Assembly (NCBI GenBank): GCA_037127315.1
Contig: JBBBDQ010001454.1
Coordinates: forward strand, 1,091,001 to 1,155,000
Reading direction: 5' to 3'
Source of the DNA: Ascarosepion bandense
Taxonomy: Eukaryota > Mollusca > Cephalopoda > Sepiida > Sepiidae
DNA length: 64,000 bases
Part shown: positions 20,719 to 32,358 of the stretch, one piece after another
How positions within the stretch are numbered: position 1 is the stretch's first letter
Layout: each line of letters opens with the position of its first letter
Position numbers and translations under genes: made by a program
Notes under the pieces: generated by a model
What the model was told of the DNA's origin: nothing
Seen by the model: the letters and a program-made list of their open reading frames with translations, nothing else
The model's database searches: none

Positions 20719-20790
20719 CCTAAGTCGACGGCACGACTCAGAGTTTCATACGTTACGCAATAATCCGGTGCATATTACGACTGTTTAAGT
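20716..20790 (-). repeat. Hammerhead-like repeat, degenerate copy of 53073-53165
   Basis: The minus strand contains GCACCGGATTATTGCGTAAC, GTATGAAACTCTGAGTCGT and a GCCGTCGACTTAGGATAAT end. The same blocks at 53073-53165 have CACCTGATGATTGCATAACG in place of CACCGGATTATTGCGTAACG, so the CTGATGA core is lost here. It sits directly beside a (TA)n tract, as its relative does. Confidence 0.6.
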
Positions 20791-21527
20791 TCACGTGATT
20801 TCATTTGTTTTTTTTAGTCATTCGTTTGAGCCATGAAAAAATCTGTGCGAGTTGTTGTAAGATTAGCGGTTGAACTAATGCCAGAGAACAACAATTTAGT
20901 CACACTAGTTTCACTTGAACTTCTTGTATAAAAAGAAAGCAGAATTTGAAATGAAGCCAAACAAAACAAAACAAAACAAAAACAACACCAGTCATCCCGA
21001 TTCGTCTATGTTTAAATTTTTAATTGTTATCTTTCACTCTGTTGTTTCTCTTAACATATTTTGTAACCCTGTTTCAAATCTTCGAATTTTCTTATATGAC
21101 AGTTAATTTCTAACCAGTTTGATCGAAATATAAATAAGTTCGAATATGTTTTTAGATATTTAAACAGTGAAAGTTCTGTATCCGATGTTTCCATATAATA
21201 ACTTTAACAACTTTAACAGATACTGAGATAACAGTGTAGACGTGGATAGCAAAAAGCAGGAAGGCAGCCACCGCCCCTAAAAAAAGGGAAGAAAAGACTA
21301 ACCATCAATTGTATGTAGATATAATCGTTAGCAAGATGGATGCCCAAGATACGAACTATGGAAATGATAGGTCGAAATAAAAAAAAAGTGGAGAGATTTA
21401 AAGTGGGGTTATTAGATAAAGAAAATGACACTGAAATCCGTTGGCGCGTTGGAATAGAAACAATGTCTTCCAGATAGTAAGCAAAGTATTAAAAAGAATA
21501 TTTCGTTGGAAAAAAAAGAAAACTGTT

Positions 21528-21990
21528 GAAATAAAAAAAATATGAATCCTTCTGTATGGCAGTGAATGCTGGACAATTTTCTTACAGATAAAGAGGAAAC
21601 TTGAGTCATGGAGATGAGAATCCATAAATAGATGTCGATAATAACATGGCCAAACCGCACAAGTCACGAGGAAACATTAAGTAAAATAGGAACAAAAAGG
21701 ATATTTTTACCTAGAATCAGAAAGAGTCAGTTGAAATTTCTGGGACAGATAATGAGGATAGAAGGATTGGAGAATTTGACCCAAAGAAGAGATATTGAAG
21801 GCAAGAAGTGCAGAGTACCACGACAAGCAATTTGTCTAAGGAACTGGTGTAAATGGGTGGCAGAACAGTGACTGGGAGGGATAGTCAGTAGACATATACT
21901 GGGAGGGATAGTCAGTAGACAAATATTTTTACAATGAAAAGAAGTTATGGAGAACCATGATCGATCACGTTCTGGAGAGACACGGAACAG
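21528..21990 (+). pseudogene. RTE-like LINE C-terminal region
   Basis: The plus strand encodes ILLYGSECWTIFLQIKRKLE, then, with frame changes, GTKRIFLPRIRKSQLKFLGQ, IMRIEGLENLTQRRDIEGKK, CRVPRQAICLRNWCKWVAEQ, and finally KKLWRTMIDHVLERHGT. This is the well-known C-terminal stretch of RTE-type endonuclease/RT proteins (LLYGSECWT, RRQLxFLGH..R..GLENL, R.R...L..L..W). It is a different subfamily from 19400-20000. At least two frameshifts. Confidence 0.7.
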
Positions 21991-21999
21991 AAACTCTTT

Positions 22000-22860
22000 T
22001 TTCCCTGTCATATGTGATCAGAGATTTTTTTTAAAAAAATGTAAGTAAAGCAAAAGAAAATAGAAGTTACATAAAAAGGAAACGCAACTTGAAGATAAAA
22101 AAATTAACAAGAGGAAAAAAGCAAGATAGAAATTTGGTAAACGAGAAATGTTTTGCATAGTATTAATTGCTATTTAACTAAGTAAGATGTATTACGTCTA
22201 ATATTTTAAAATGTTCTTCCTTTTGTACTATTTGGTTAAAGTTATATACATAGGAACACTCACACTAATCGGCACAACGCAAGAAGAAAGTTGAATTTCT
22301 GTAAAATGAACAACTATTGGCCACAATAGGAAAACAAAATTATTTCAGAATTTTCTCAGATAAGATCTGTTAATTAATGCATGGATAACAAGCCACTATC
22401 GATTGCCTTAGTCATGCAATGTTTCTCCGACTCTAAGTGTTCATCACTTCCAAGATTATTTTTGCCGTTGCTAAGACGGCAAAAAGACGATAAACTACAT
22501 CCTGGGTAAGACGATAAACTACATCCGGCTGCAAGATTTGCAATCTCATGATTGCAGATTTTGAGGAGCGTGGAACCAACTTTTAATTGATGTTGTTCCC
22601 AGATTCAGCCTGACACGGGTTGGTAGCATCTGTTAGAGTCTCAGATATGGGCAAATACTGACCCCCCCAAACAAAAAGAAAACGCTATGAAAGTTTCAGT
22701 ATAAACTATGAAAGTATAAATAAAAAGCAATACATTATTATATGAAAATACCAGAAATACATATTTATAAAATTATAAAATTACTTCAAAGTTCTTAAGA
22801 ACACTAAATTTTGGCATTAAATGCCCCATAAAGAGTTGATATGCCGTTAAACAAATAAAT
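22000..22860. other. No gene recognised
   Basis: AT-rich. A tandem pair AAGACGATAAACTACATCC near 22489-22530 and words shared with 23640-23720 (GTGTTCATCACTT, GATTATT, TGC(C/A)GTTGCTAA) suggest an old dispersed repeat. Confidence 0.35.
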
Positions 22861-22879
22861 TAGTCAATCAATCTTGCCG

Positions 22880-23055
22880 TTCCCAAGAGGCTTTCTTTCT
22901 GCAACAATTCAAACTAGGCAATCAATACCAATTTTGCTTCCCCAAATCAATGAGAACTGGTATGATTTTGATTTTTTAAACTTTCAAAAACTTGCGAGTT
23001 CAAACTTTAATCGGTCACAGTTAGCTATTTTCTCTTCTTCCGTCTTTTTCATTCT
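22880..23055 (+). repeat. Dispersed repeat, copy 1
   Basis: Shares TTCC..AGAGG-like start, ATCAATACCAATTTTGCTT, GAGAACT, CTTGCGAGTTCAAACTTTAA, TCGGTCA and a TCTTCATTCTTG-like end with 23715-23930. Confidence 0.5.
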
Positions 23056-23714
23056 TGTATATATATAAAAACATGAGTCATCAGTAATTAATGTTTTTTT
23101 AAATTTTATCTTTCACAAATATACCCTCAAATTATCATTATTAACATTTCATCATAGTTTTTACTCTTATTTTTTTACAAATTGATATGAAAATGTCATT
23201 TTTCATAAACTGCAACAACAAAGATTCAATATTAATGAATAAATATTTCTTTATATATTGATTAGGTATCAGGTGAAGTATAAACAATAAATTTCAATAT
23301 TAATATATAATTCATTTTCTGTAATTATATATCAAATAATGCAACAATAAATTATATATGGAAATAATTATGTAATATTCAATGATTAGAGCTGCATTTT
23401 CTTTTTTCCTTATGTTTTCTTTTCTTTTTCCTTTCGCAGTATTTTTCTTTTCCTTTTTCCTTATTTGTTCTTCTTTTCCTTTTCCCTTTTTCTTATTCTT
23501 CTTTTTGTCCTTTTTTCTTTTTTATCCTTTTTTCCTTTTTTCTTTTATGAGAAAACATTTTTGTTTGTAGTAGCCGTAATAGTAATATTTTTTCAGATAA
23601 GAAATTAATGTCTGGTAATTGATGCTTAGATAGTGAGCCATGACCAGCAGGCTTGGGTATCATGCAATTTTCCTCTGATGAAAATGAACACTTAGAAGTG
23701 TTCATCACTTTTTA

Positions 23715-23930
23715 GATTATTCTTGCAGTTGCTAAAATGATTTTTTTCCTCAACAGTTCCACTGGGAAATAAATGCCAATTTTCTTTATCAAGGTCTTTA
23801 TTCTAGGCACCATACCAAACGCACCAGTGAGAACTTGTGATCTTCTTAAACTACCAAAGCTTTGCGAGTTCAAACTTCAATCGGTCATAATCGTTTATAT
23901 CATCTTCATTTTATTCGTGTAACACGAAAA
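23715..23930 (+). repeat. Dispersed repeat, copy 2
   Basis: Contains AATGCCAATTTTCTTTATC, GTGAGAACTTGTGATC, CTTTGCGAGTTCAAACTTCA, ATCGGTCATAATC and TCTTCATTTTATTCGTG, parallel to 22880-23055. No coding potential. Pyrimidine-rich DNA (23395-23560) lies between the copies. Confidence 0.5.
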
Positions 23931-24107
23931 GGACGATAAAAATTCAATGTGTTGCTGTACACAATAACACATGAGCTGAGAATGGGAGAATGATCTGAAA
24001 ACTCAAAGCCCTTGGGTAATAAGTTTATCTATCTATTTTTATATCCTTCTTTTTTTGTTTCTACCAAATGCAAGCAAAGCACTTATGCCAGACACAAATA
24101 CTTAGTA

Positions 24108-24625
24108 GAAATACTATTCACTTTGATTGGACTATTGTTATCATCTTTATTGCCATGTTTACGGCATTTCGGCCGCTGTACGCCCCGGTCTTCTTCAGGT
24201 GCTAGAAAGTTTGAACCGAACCCTTTATTACGATCACTGGGGTATTCTTATTCTTATTCTATGTGCAATGTCACTTCTCAAGGACACATGGCCCAATTGA
24301 TATGGACGTTGGTTAGTTCCAGTGACTTGATCCAAAGAGTTGTGAATTCAGTACCAGGTTACAGCAGTGGTGAAAAAATAACTTAGAGAGATAGGTTAAT
24401 GAAAGATAACTACAGAAGGGAGAAAATACCAGAAGTGGCATCGCACATGGAATGCGAATGATACCCTGCAGTGATCATAATAAAGGGTTCGGTTCGAAAT
24501 TTCTAGCAGCTGAAGACGGCTCGAGCGTACAACGGCCAAAACGTCGTAAATATGGCAATAAAGATGAGGAAAATCGTCCGAACAATATAAATAGTCTAAA
24601 TACTACCTCATTTCAAGTATCAACA
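24108..24625. mobile_element. Foldback element: hammerhead-like arms around a SINE-like centre
   Basis: The left arm (24115-24235) and right arm (24480-24615) are inverted relative to each other. They share GGACTATTGTTATCATCTTT, GGCATTTCGGCCGCTGTACG, TCTTCAG.TGCTAGAAA and CGAACC(C/G)AACCCTTTATTA. The centre (24270-24380) holds AAGGACACATGGCCCAATTG, ATGGACGTTGGTTAGTTCC and ACAGCAGTGGTGAA. Each arm has the order CTGAAGA, GC-rich hairpin, CGAAA typical of a hammerhead core. Confidence 0.65.
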
Positions 24626-24629
24626 AATT

Positions 24630-25690
24630 AGTGGAAATAACAAGACATATTAATAGGCGCAAAATTTGAAAACAATCATTGCGTAAAATTTTAAAAGGAA
24701 AAAATATTAATTTACAGTTTAAAAATGCAAAAAAAAAAACAAAAAAAAACAGGGTATAGATAAAATTTATATTGTGTGTCTATTAATCTAGGAAAACAAT
24801 TTATGATAAAAGATCAGCAGCAAAAAATGGGGAACAAATTATAACTCGGAAGAAGACAAAATGTTTTTAAAAATGACATCTTTGATAAAAAAAAAATGGA
24901 AACCAAAAGACCTACTTGCAAATTGTTACACAAGCGTCTCTGGGACGCATAATTATTTTTTTCAAATCACTTTTTACACAGTTCATACTCGAGGAAATGT
25001 TTGTGAAATCCTTTCGTTTTAGGCTGCCCAAACTCAGAAAAATTTTCACTTGAATTCCAATTTCTCTCGTCTGTCTGTTGCTAGCGAGAAACAAAGCTTT
25101 CTTGACGTTCTCTTGATGCCAATATCTTTTTTTATGTTGACCTGCCTTCTTCCCTTGCAGTCAAAAGGTCCTCATTTTCAAAAGGTCTTCACTTCTTACA
25201 GTCAAATTTTTTTTCTAGTGTCTACTGACCTGAGCTCTATTTATACAGAAAATTTAAACTAATCTCTGCCCCACTATTTGGGATAATGTTATAGATTGAG
25301 ACCTAAGCATATACGAAAAATAATTTCCATAAACTGGAAATGTGTTCTTCACAAATCTTTGCGATTTTTAAGCTCTAAGCCTTCCTCGAAGAAGCGTATT
25401 CTATGAGAGAATCCGATTTGTGCAAATTGATTTGGACGAAAATACATTTTAGGTCCCCTTTTTGATTTTCTGAGATAACTTTAAACATCCTCCTATGTAA
25501 ACGAGATCCCTTCCAATATTAGGCAATCACTTCTATTTTCTGCAATATTCTTTACTGAAATTAAGTTGTATTTCATACTTATCAATACAGATTTCACGTA
25601 TATAATTACATTAGTTTGCTAGTTTGTGGCAGCGATTCTCATTTTGTTGAAAAGTGAATGTAGATTTTTTAGAGCCTATCTGTGGAATAG
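24630..25690. other. No feature recognised
   Basis: AT-rich. ORFs at 24912-25094 (-) and 25050-25262 (+) have no family motif. Confidence 0.4.
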
Positions 25691-25709
25691 CAAACATTAG
25701 GGAGATACT

Positions 25710-26385
25710 TTGTTTTTAATCACATCAAGCAAGGCGGGACAGCCACTAGTGCGCATAAGTTTACAGAGAGACAGAGTGTGAAGTACCGGGGGTGATGATG
25801 AAAGGATAAAAGAATGGAATTCAGGGAGACAGAAGATGGCAACCGACCTGGCATGTAAACTTTTAGAGATTGTAGCTATCAGAAAAGCAAGTAAACGTTG
25901 TGAAATGCAAGAAAAGAAACTATTAGAGTAGAAGAGGCGGTTATATTTAACTATTTCAACGGTCAAAAGAGTAAGATCTCGATGCCACTCTAGTAGCACG
26001 CGTAAACTGATGAGGTTGGGAAACCAGGGGAAAAAAGCTTGTCTGAGTAGTTGCCAAGAAAATAATTGTAGAAAAGACGGAGGGAAACCACCTCACTCAG
26101 TGAGAAAGTGACTGACGTCGTGATGTCAAGTCAGGGTCGATTACATTGCAGATCCTTCTTTGGATTTTGACATGAACCTCAAGATGTATGAGAAAAGGAC
26201 CCGACCAGGTATTACAACAGCATTCAATGCACAGACGAATGGTAGATTTATACATGTGAAAGATGGATTTTCACGAGAAAAAACTTTCTGGTCGACACAA
26301 TGATCCAACCTTCCTAGCAGTAGATTCAGCTATAGATTCAGTGTAATTGTTCCACTTCAGGTCAATCGAAGTAATTCAGATAAGA
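25710..26385 (-). pseudogene. Jockey-like LINE 3' relic (same family as copy B)
   Basis: The plus-strand text parallels 35800-36520 in order: GCAAGGCGG near the 3' end, TTTAGAGATTGTAGCTATCAG, TCGATGCCACTCTAGTAGCACG, ATTTATACATGTGAAAGATGG, TGGTCGACACAATGATCCAA and TAGCAGTAGATTCAGCTATA, GATTCAGTGTAATTGTTCCA. Read on the minus strand this is the C-terminal half of LINE ORF2 plus the 3' UTR, with many stops. Confidence 0.65.
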
Positions 26386-26496
26386 CGACGTAAAAAATAT
26401 AGCAAATTTTTGTAAACTTTTTCTATACCTCTAGTATAAGACTACTGCTTATTGATTATATAAAGATGATCTTATTGGAAATGTTGTTATTGTTTC

Positions 26497-27242
26497 TGTA
26501 CCACCCCAATGGTCGTCCGTACAATTTTCTCCGGCGGCCGTCCTCCACGCTGTGATGTTGCCGGGAGTTTGTTGAAAATGTCGGCCGGACAGCTGGGGGT
26601 ACAAGATTGACTATAAGGAACGAACTTCCACAATTTGGATGAGTTGTAAAGGATGCTTTATTCGTTTAGAGTTAGCCTTGTCGGTTGGGGCAGGCGAATG
26701 TGACACACAGCTCTAACTCTAATTAATGGAGATCAACAAATCCAAACTGAACAAAACAAGACGAACGGAGATCCTTACTTCAAGCTCGCACCCGGCTGAC
26801 TCCTTTCACCTAACTCGTCTTCACTTGTCTTAACTCAACTGACTTCTATTTATTTAAATGAAAATCCGGAAATCCGGAAATCCGGAAATGCTTTAGACCA
26901 CCGGTGACAAACACCGGCGACTGTAAGTCTGAAATTTCAGTTATCTTTTTTTTTTATCTTAATAAGGCTTCCGCCGGAAAAGGCTTAATGTGTGGTCAAG
27001 ATACAGTAAAGGACAGCCTTTGACCGGGTCATCGAAAACGTACTCGCTGAACTTTATCACTGAGTCAAATATTTACCGGAGGACAATTTTCCTCATGAAA
27101 GAAAAAGCGTTTATTTTTTTATTTTTTTCCTCTTCTTTTTCACTTTTGTTAAATATGTTTTCTAAACTATTTTCTATTCTAATCTATTTTCTATTTCAAT
27201 CTATTATAATAAAATACATATATATCTAGTTATCGTGTCACA
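26497..27242 (-). mobile_element. Solo LTR (family S), 746 bp, 4-bp TSD
   Basis: On the minus strand it starts TGTGACACGATAACTAGATA and ends GGGGTGGTACA, so it has TG...CA ends. TTTC flanks it on both sides (26493-26496 and 27243-27246). It aligns along its length with 62210-63172: CTCCGGCGGCCGT, TCGGCCGGACAGCTGGGGGT, GGAACGAACTTCCA, GGCTTCCGCCGGAAAAGGCT and so on. No internal retrotransposon sequence adjoins it. The 4-bp duplication suits a Ty3/gypsy-type integrase. Confidence 0.85.
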
Positions 27243-27249
27243 TTTCTTT

Positions 27250-28040
27250 ATACATTCAGAACAAGCGAAATAAGAAAACCGATTCTTTATCATGTTTTTC
27301 GTACACTCGTCTTCTAAATGAAAACCATAGTTTTGTTTACGTTTCATAATCTCTTGCGTATACGGATTCTTCTTCCTCTTCTTTACTTATATCTAAGCAG
27401 TTTCAAGCAGACTGGTTTACTATTGACCATTTACCTATACTTCATATTTAACACCAAAATGATAATGATTTTTTAATGAGAAATGAATATTATGTTACAC
27501 TAAATTTTAGTACTGTAAGCGCAATCATAACTCAATTGTAACATTTTTTCTCAGCTTAGCTTGCATAGATACAAATTAATTTCATAAATATGGAATTATT
27601 CTTCGAATAGGCAATTTATTAAGAAGTTATGCCTGTTATAAGCTAGAAATGATTTTACTAATAAGGTTTTTGTGAGTATTTTAATGTGTGTTATTGATTA
27701 TCATATCGAGGCCGAGGTTAACCTACTGACAAACACCACCCAAAATTAAAGTTTCGTTTTAGAATTGAATTATCTTGTCTTTTATATATGCTTTGTGTGA
27801 AAAGAGAAATAGAATGCGATTGTGTTTTTGCCCTTTGTCATTATAACACCACATATAAGGCGTTAGAAATCCCCTGGAAATTCTAGTGGAAGTAATCCCA
27901 CAAGTAAAACCCTTAAGACAAGTAGACAAATAGTTCTTGATTCTGTATATACTGAAAGTTCTGAAAAATGTCTATGAATTTTGTTCTACATCTTAGTTCT
28001 TTAGATTGTATTATCAAATCGAGTGTTTGTTTTCCAGAAG
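27250..28040. other. No feature recognised
   Basis: AT-rich. No ORF of interest. Confidence 0.4.
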
Positions 28041-28044
28041 AGAT

Positions 28045-28260
28045 GCATATTGTGTAAAACTATCCGAACATATTGATAAAGTCAAATTTTGTAAAGCGGT
28101 TTGTAGTGGAGTGACAAATAGGATTGTAGCTATTCGCATTTGTTGAAGATATATAAAGGGCACAGAAAACTAAGACAGCAGAAAGTTGACTATTGATCAG
28201 GTGTCGTGGAACAACGCAGCGCAATACAATTTCAAACAACACAATATCACAATGTAGTGT
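28045..28260 (+). repeat. Dispersed repeat R28, copy 1
   Basis: Shares with 29108-29320 the blocks TGTAGTGGA.TG, AAATAGG.TTGTA, CTATT.GCAT.TGTT, GAAGATATATAAA, AAAGTTGACTA, GATCA(C/G)(C/G)TGTCGT and GAACAAC. A TATATAAA TATA-box-like word is conserved, so an LTR or promoter-bearing repeat is possible. Confidence 0.5.
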
Positions 28261-28629
28261 CGATGATAGGATGGTTAAGTCGCTTGGATGAACCAGAATT
28301 TTTCGAGATTTGAATCTGGTGTTCTGCAGCACAAGCTAGGCCTAAAATATTGAAAGACAGCCGGGCAAAAGGAGGAGAAAATTAAAAAAATAACCTAATT
28401 TTACCTTCAGCAAGTTGTGAAGCTATAATAAAATAATTCTATTACCCCAAATAATTCGAGAATTTCACTTTTGTCGAAATTACAGAAATTATAAAAAGAG
28501 GTTTCCGACCTTAAAAGAAACTTGTCGTGGCGGAAAAAAACAATATTTTGTCTCTTAACGAGAACAGAACATAAACCTTAAGGGGGAAAGAAGGAAAAAT
28601 ACTGTAGAAGTGCGAAAACAACCACGGCT

Positions 28630-29036
28630 TTTGCTCCGATGAACTTAACTCACTGGCGCCCCCTTCATATGAATTTACTCGAGCCACAAGATTAGCAACT
28701 AGGTTCCTACATTTTACTGTGAATCCCAAATTCTACCTTATCAACTTCTTTTCTCGCATTTCCCGCCAGTGGAATTCCCTTCTGTTTACTTGCTTCCCCG
28801 ACAGCTACAATCTCCAAGAATTTAAATGTAAAGTCAATAGTCATCTCCTACCTCACTAACTTGCATCCTCTCTCTCTCTCTCATGCTCCTTTCTCCATCC
28901 ACTCTCATCAGTATTCCCAACTTTCTTTTACTCATTTCTGACCCCCCCTATAACCTGTCACTCTTTCTCATAATTTTCCTCCAATGTAACCCCCTGCAAG
29001 ACAGTGGCAGTAAACTGCCTTGCTTGGCGCGATATG

Positions 29037-29040
<4 letters not shown>
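28630..29040 (+). pseudogene. Jockey-like LINE C-terminus and 3' UTR
   Basis: The plus strand encodes, with stops, FFSRISRQWNSLLFTCFPDS and YNLQEFKCKVNSHLL. This is the end block of the same LINE family as copy B (SRTSRLWNSLP..CFPDGYN, LQKFKCKVNTHLL). Downstream is the family 3' UTR: CATGCTCCTTTCTCCATCCA, CTCTCATCAGTATTCCC, GCAAGACAGTGGCAGTAAA and CGATATGATTATA. The element ends straight into a (TA)n tract. 5' truncated. Confidence 0.75.

Positions 29041-29086
<46 letters not shown>
29040..29086. repeat. (TA)n microsatellite at LINE 3' end
   Basis: TA tract beginning inside the LINE tail GATTATATATA, which suggests expansion from the tail sequence. Confidence 0.9.
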
Positions 29087-29089
<3 letters not shown>

Positions 29090-29107
29090 AAGCATTAACT
29101 TTCTTCA

Positions 29108-29320
29108 GTTCAGGGAGATGTAGTGGATTGCTAAATAGGGTTGTACCTATTTGCATATGTTAAGTAGAAGATATATAAATTGTATAGCAAATTAATAGAC
29201 AGGCCAAAAGTTGACTACAGATCACCTGTCGTAGAACAACAGAACACAACAAGGTTAATAGAACATAAAATCTAATTCTCTTGTAGATCGTAATAAAGTT
29301 TAGATTCATCGATAAAATTA
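29108..29320 (+). repeat. Dispersed repeat R28, copy 2
   Basis: Parallel to 28045-28260 (same block order). Lies directly after the LINE tail and (TA)n tract. Confidence 0.5.
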
Positions 29321-29329
29321 GTCCGAATG

Positions 29330-30280
29330 TATAATAATGTTGATTTTCACAGATTATAACTAAAACAAAATTCTATTCTTATAGCGTGACAGACGCGTCC
29401 ATAATAGAATAGAGAGTCGGAAATTCTAGTCATGACATAGTTGACTTCACCGGTAATGATTCTTTCACGTCCACGATATTCAACGAGATAGACGTACACA
29501 CCACAGGTTTTCATTCTTTAGAAATATGTTTTCTAAGCTAATTATTTCTAAATTAAAATTTTAAAATTTTGATATCCCAGCAGAGAATGAATTTAGTTTA
29601 TTTTATGCGTTTTCACACACGAGAATTGCTGTCAATGTGATACGCGTTTTAACAAAAAAAAGAAAAGAAAAATAACTAAATTATATATATTTTGCAGACG
29701 ATATTTGCTTTCTGGAATGTAATCGACCGAAGGTGTGAATTTAACAATGTCCAAAACTACAGTAGATGATGATTTTAACAGGAATATCGTTAAGAGAGAA
29801 ATGATGATCAATCATTAGAATCATATTATTGCTTTAGCAATGAACGGGGGAAATATTAACGGAGTTTTAATTTGAAAAGATATTCGTCGTTTGTAAAGGC
29901 AAAGAACATGAGAAAGAAATCATAGAAAACTTTCAGTTCTGACGTCAACGCGCCTATTTGCAAAGTAGTCATATTTAATGGCTGCATATATATATATATT
30001 TTTTTTTTTTAATTACGCACATTTAATTTTGTCAATTGAATAGCAAGTTGGGCACCATCTGTTAGAAAAAGAGCGCCATGAATCAATAACTTAGCCAGGA
30101 ATTTGCTGTACTGCTTGGCACTCAAACTCTAATACAAATATTTTAGAGTGTTTGGTGTCAATCTGAATATAGTTCAGAGGATTCGGAAAGAGTTGGATAA
30201 GTCTAATTGTGATTACGAAGGCAGTAACTCAAGAAACTCCCTCCAACCGTTGTGATAACACAAGAAGTACCGATCTGTGT
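29330..30280. other. No feature recognised
   Basis: AT-rich, no motif. A short (TA)n/T run lies near 29987-30010. Confidence 0.35.
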
Positions 30281-30289
30281 TTATATTTA

Positions 30290-30896
30290 TGAGATGAGGT
30301 AGTATTTACAGTATTTTTCATTATTCTGTCTATTGTCCTCATCTTTGTTGCAATTTGTACGACGTTTCGGCCGTTGTACGCTCCGGCCTTCTTCAGACGC
30401 TAGGAATTTCGAACCAGTAATACGGAGTGCAGGGAAAATCATCAGTGTCAAAAGTGCAATATGAGCTCTGGTAAAAAATACTACAGAAAACTATTAAGAT
30501 CGTAAAATTTCAATATAAACTCTGGTAAAAAAGGTTTACTGGACATTAGGTTTATAAGTCGTAAAAATTCAGTTGTTCTTGTCCTTAAGGACACATGGCC
30601 AGTGGATATAGACGTTGGTTAGTTCCTGTGACTTGACCCAAAGAGTTGTCAGTTCAATACCAGTCTACAGCAGTGGTGAGCAAGTAACTTAAAGGGTTAG
30701 AAGGAGATAACTCATAACTACTTGAAGAGGCTCTAGGCAAGGAATAAGAATGATATACCCCAGTGATTGTAATAAAGGGTTTGTTACGAAATTTCTAGCA
30801 CCTAAAGAAGGCCTGGGTGTACAACTGCCGAAACGTTGTACGAATGGCAACAATGATGAGGACAATAGCCCGAATAATGTAAATACTGTAAGAAAT
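30290..30896. mobile_element. Foldback element with SINE-like centre, longer copy
   Basis: The left arm (30290-30415) and right arm (30765-30896) are inverted: GTAGTATTTACAGTATTT, TATTGTCCTCATCTTTGTTG, TTGTACGACGTTTCGGCCGT, GTACGCTCCGGCCTTCTTCA. The centre (30418-30690) is a complete SINE-like unit, CCAGTAATACGGAGTGCAGG through AAGGACACATGGCC to CTACAGCAGTGGTGAGCAAG. A partial unit is in 24108-24625 and a stand-alone one at 14178-14395. The left arm hammerhead-like core on the minus strand is CTGAAGA, stem GGCCG/CGGCC, GAAA. Confidence 0.65.
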
Positions 30897-31310
30897 ACCG
30901 AATTTGTTGATGAGATTCAGGTCATGATTGAAAACGAATTCTCTAAGTCACTCAGGTTCATAGCCAGAAAGGTAATGCTACTTTGGGCAAAAAGTGTGGC
31001 TGCGGGAGGACCCTATTTCTAATAACACGATTCTGCACCTTACTACACACAAAGAGAACCCAGACATGGCTGTCAAACTATTTCTGCGACCGTATCACTC
31101 TTTATATCAGTCCACCAAATTCTCCAGACTGCAACCGTCGTGAATATTATGTGTGAGGCGCAGTTGAGCGATAGACCGAAAAAAAAAAAACTCCGTGTAA
31201 CACTAAAAAGGAACTGAAGGCAAGGGTTATGGGAGCATTCACCATTAATCAAGGAAACCGTCTAGAAGAGATGCAGAAGATTCCGGGGTGATGTCGAAGT
31301 CATAACGATT
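30897..31310 (+). pseudogene. Tc1/mariner-superfamily transposase relic, internally deleted
   Basis: An N-terminal block EFVDEIQVMIENEFSKSLRF, IARKVM is followed directly by LLWAKSVAAGGPYF, a late block before the second catalytic Asp. Then, in broken frames, ENPDMAVKLF, YQSTKFSRLQPS (the SPPNSPDCNPLDYYVW-type region) and KKELKARVMGAFT-like sequence. The central DNA-binding/first-Asp part is deleted. The 5' start coincides with the right end of the foldback element. Confidence 0.6.
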
Positions 31311-31440
31311 TTATTGAATAAGTTTACTTTTTATTATTCCAAGATATTATTGAGTAGCTTTGGCAAATATATCTGTTAATATGAGATATCAGTGTTATTT
31401 TAATTTTTGCGTAATTTAGACGACAATTTATACATCGCAC

Positions 31441-31442
31441 CC

Positions 31443-31514
<72 letters not shown>
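31441..31514. repeat. (CTGT)n(CT)n(TA)n compound microsatellite
   Basis: CTGT units run into CT, then TA. A minus-strand ORF across it is a low-complexity artefact. Confidence 0.9.
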
Positions 31515-31772
31515 GGCGTATATGTGATAGAAACAAATTAATGCACCCAAGATTGTAGAATTTAACCATGAAAATAGTTATACATCATCACCCATCTATT
31601 GGCAAAATTACTGAAGTCTAAAACAAAACAACAACAACAAAATCGTATTAGCACATTTCGCGTTTACTGTGTCAATTATTCTAACTTTTGACAAGAGTAG
31701 TGCTGAATATATAACATTAATCATCTAAGTGAAATTTTATATTTGTATTAAACATATGTATATATATATATA

Positions 31773-32346
31773 CCCTTGTGCAAATTAATTGAAACAAAAC
31801 GAATAATATTTTCCTAGGATCTTTTACTCTTTCCTTGATTACGTATACGCCGTCCCTTAGCATTGCTAAGAGACGATGTTGCTCTTCTGACCGCATTTTT
31901 CTTTACGTTTTGTACAAATGGATTCAGTTTGTTTCTTTGCCTTGATGACACGACTGGCATTTGAAAGGCTGAGATTAACAATGTCCACGATCTCTCTGTA
32001 AGACTTGTCAGTGTGTTTGTGCATCATTACAATTTTCGGTCGCTTCCTTGGAATAATGTCCATCGGAGACAATGGACGTAGGAGAACTAATCGACAGTCG
32101 AGACAATAGTGTTTGGGAGTGATAAAAATCTCATACAATCACGGATGACGCCATATTTTTTCAAGATCTAACAAATTTCATCAAATGCCCTGTAAATAGA
32201 TTCCTAATATTGCACACCACTGCAAATGAACTAATCTGAGGATAAAATAGAAATCGATCACACTCTGCACTCCAGTGTTTCTACAACTGATGGTATGACG
32301 AAAGAAAGAAATCTAAAGCAGTTGTTTCAATTAACTTACACAAGGA
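31773..32346 (-). mobile_element. Tc1-like element remnant with TIRs, N-terminal transposase only
   Basis: Ends CCCTTGTGCAAATTAATTGA (31773-) and the inverted TCAATTAACTTACACAAGG (-32345) are flanked by TA. The minus-strand ORF 32138-31866 encodes IPRKRPKIVMMHKHTDKSYR, EIVDIVNLSLSNASRVIKAK and KKQTESICTKRKEKCGQKS, the helix-turn-helix and GRPR-like DNA-binding region of Tc1-type transposase. The catalytic DD34E half is absent, so it is a non-autonomous deletion derivative of about 574 bp. Confidence 0.8.
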
Positions 32347-32358
32347 TATATATATATA

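Noticed and set aside
22874..23068. 64-residue ORF in the dispersed repeat
   Set aside because: The parallel copy at 23715-23930 does not keep the frame, so it is a non-coding repeat.
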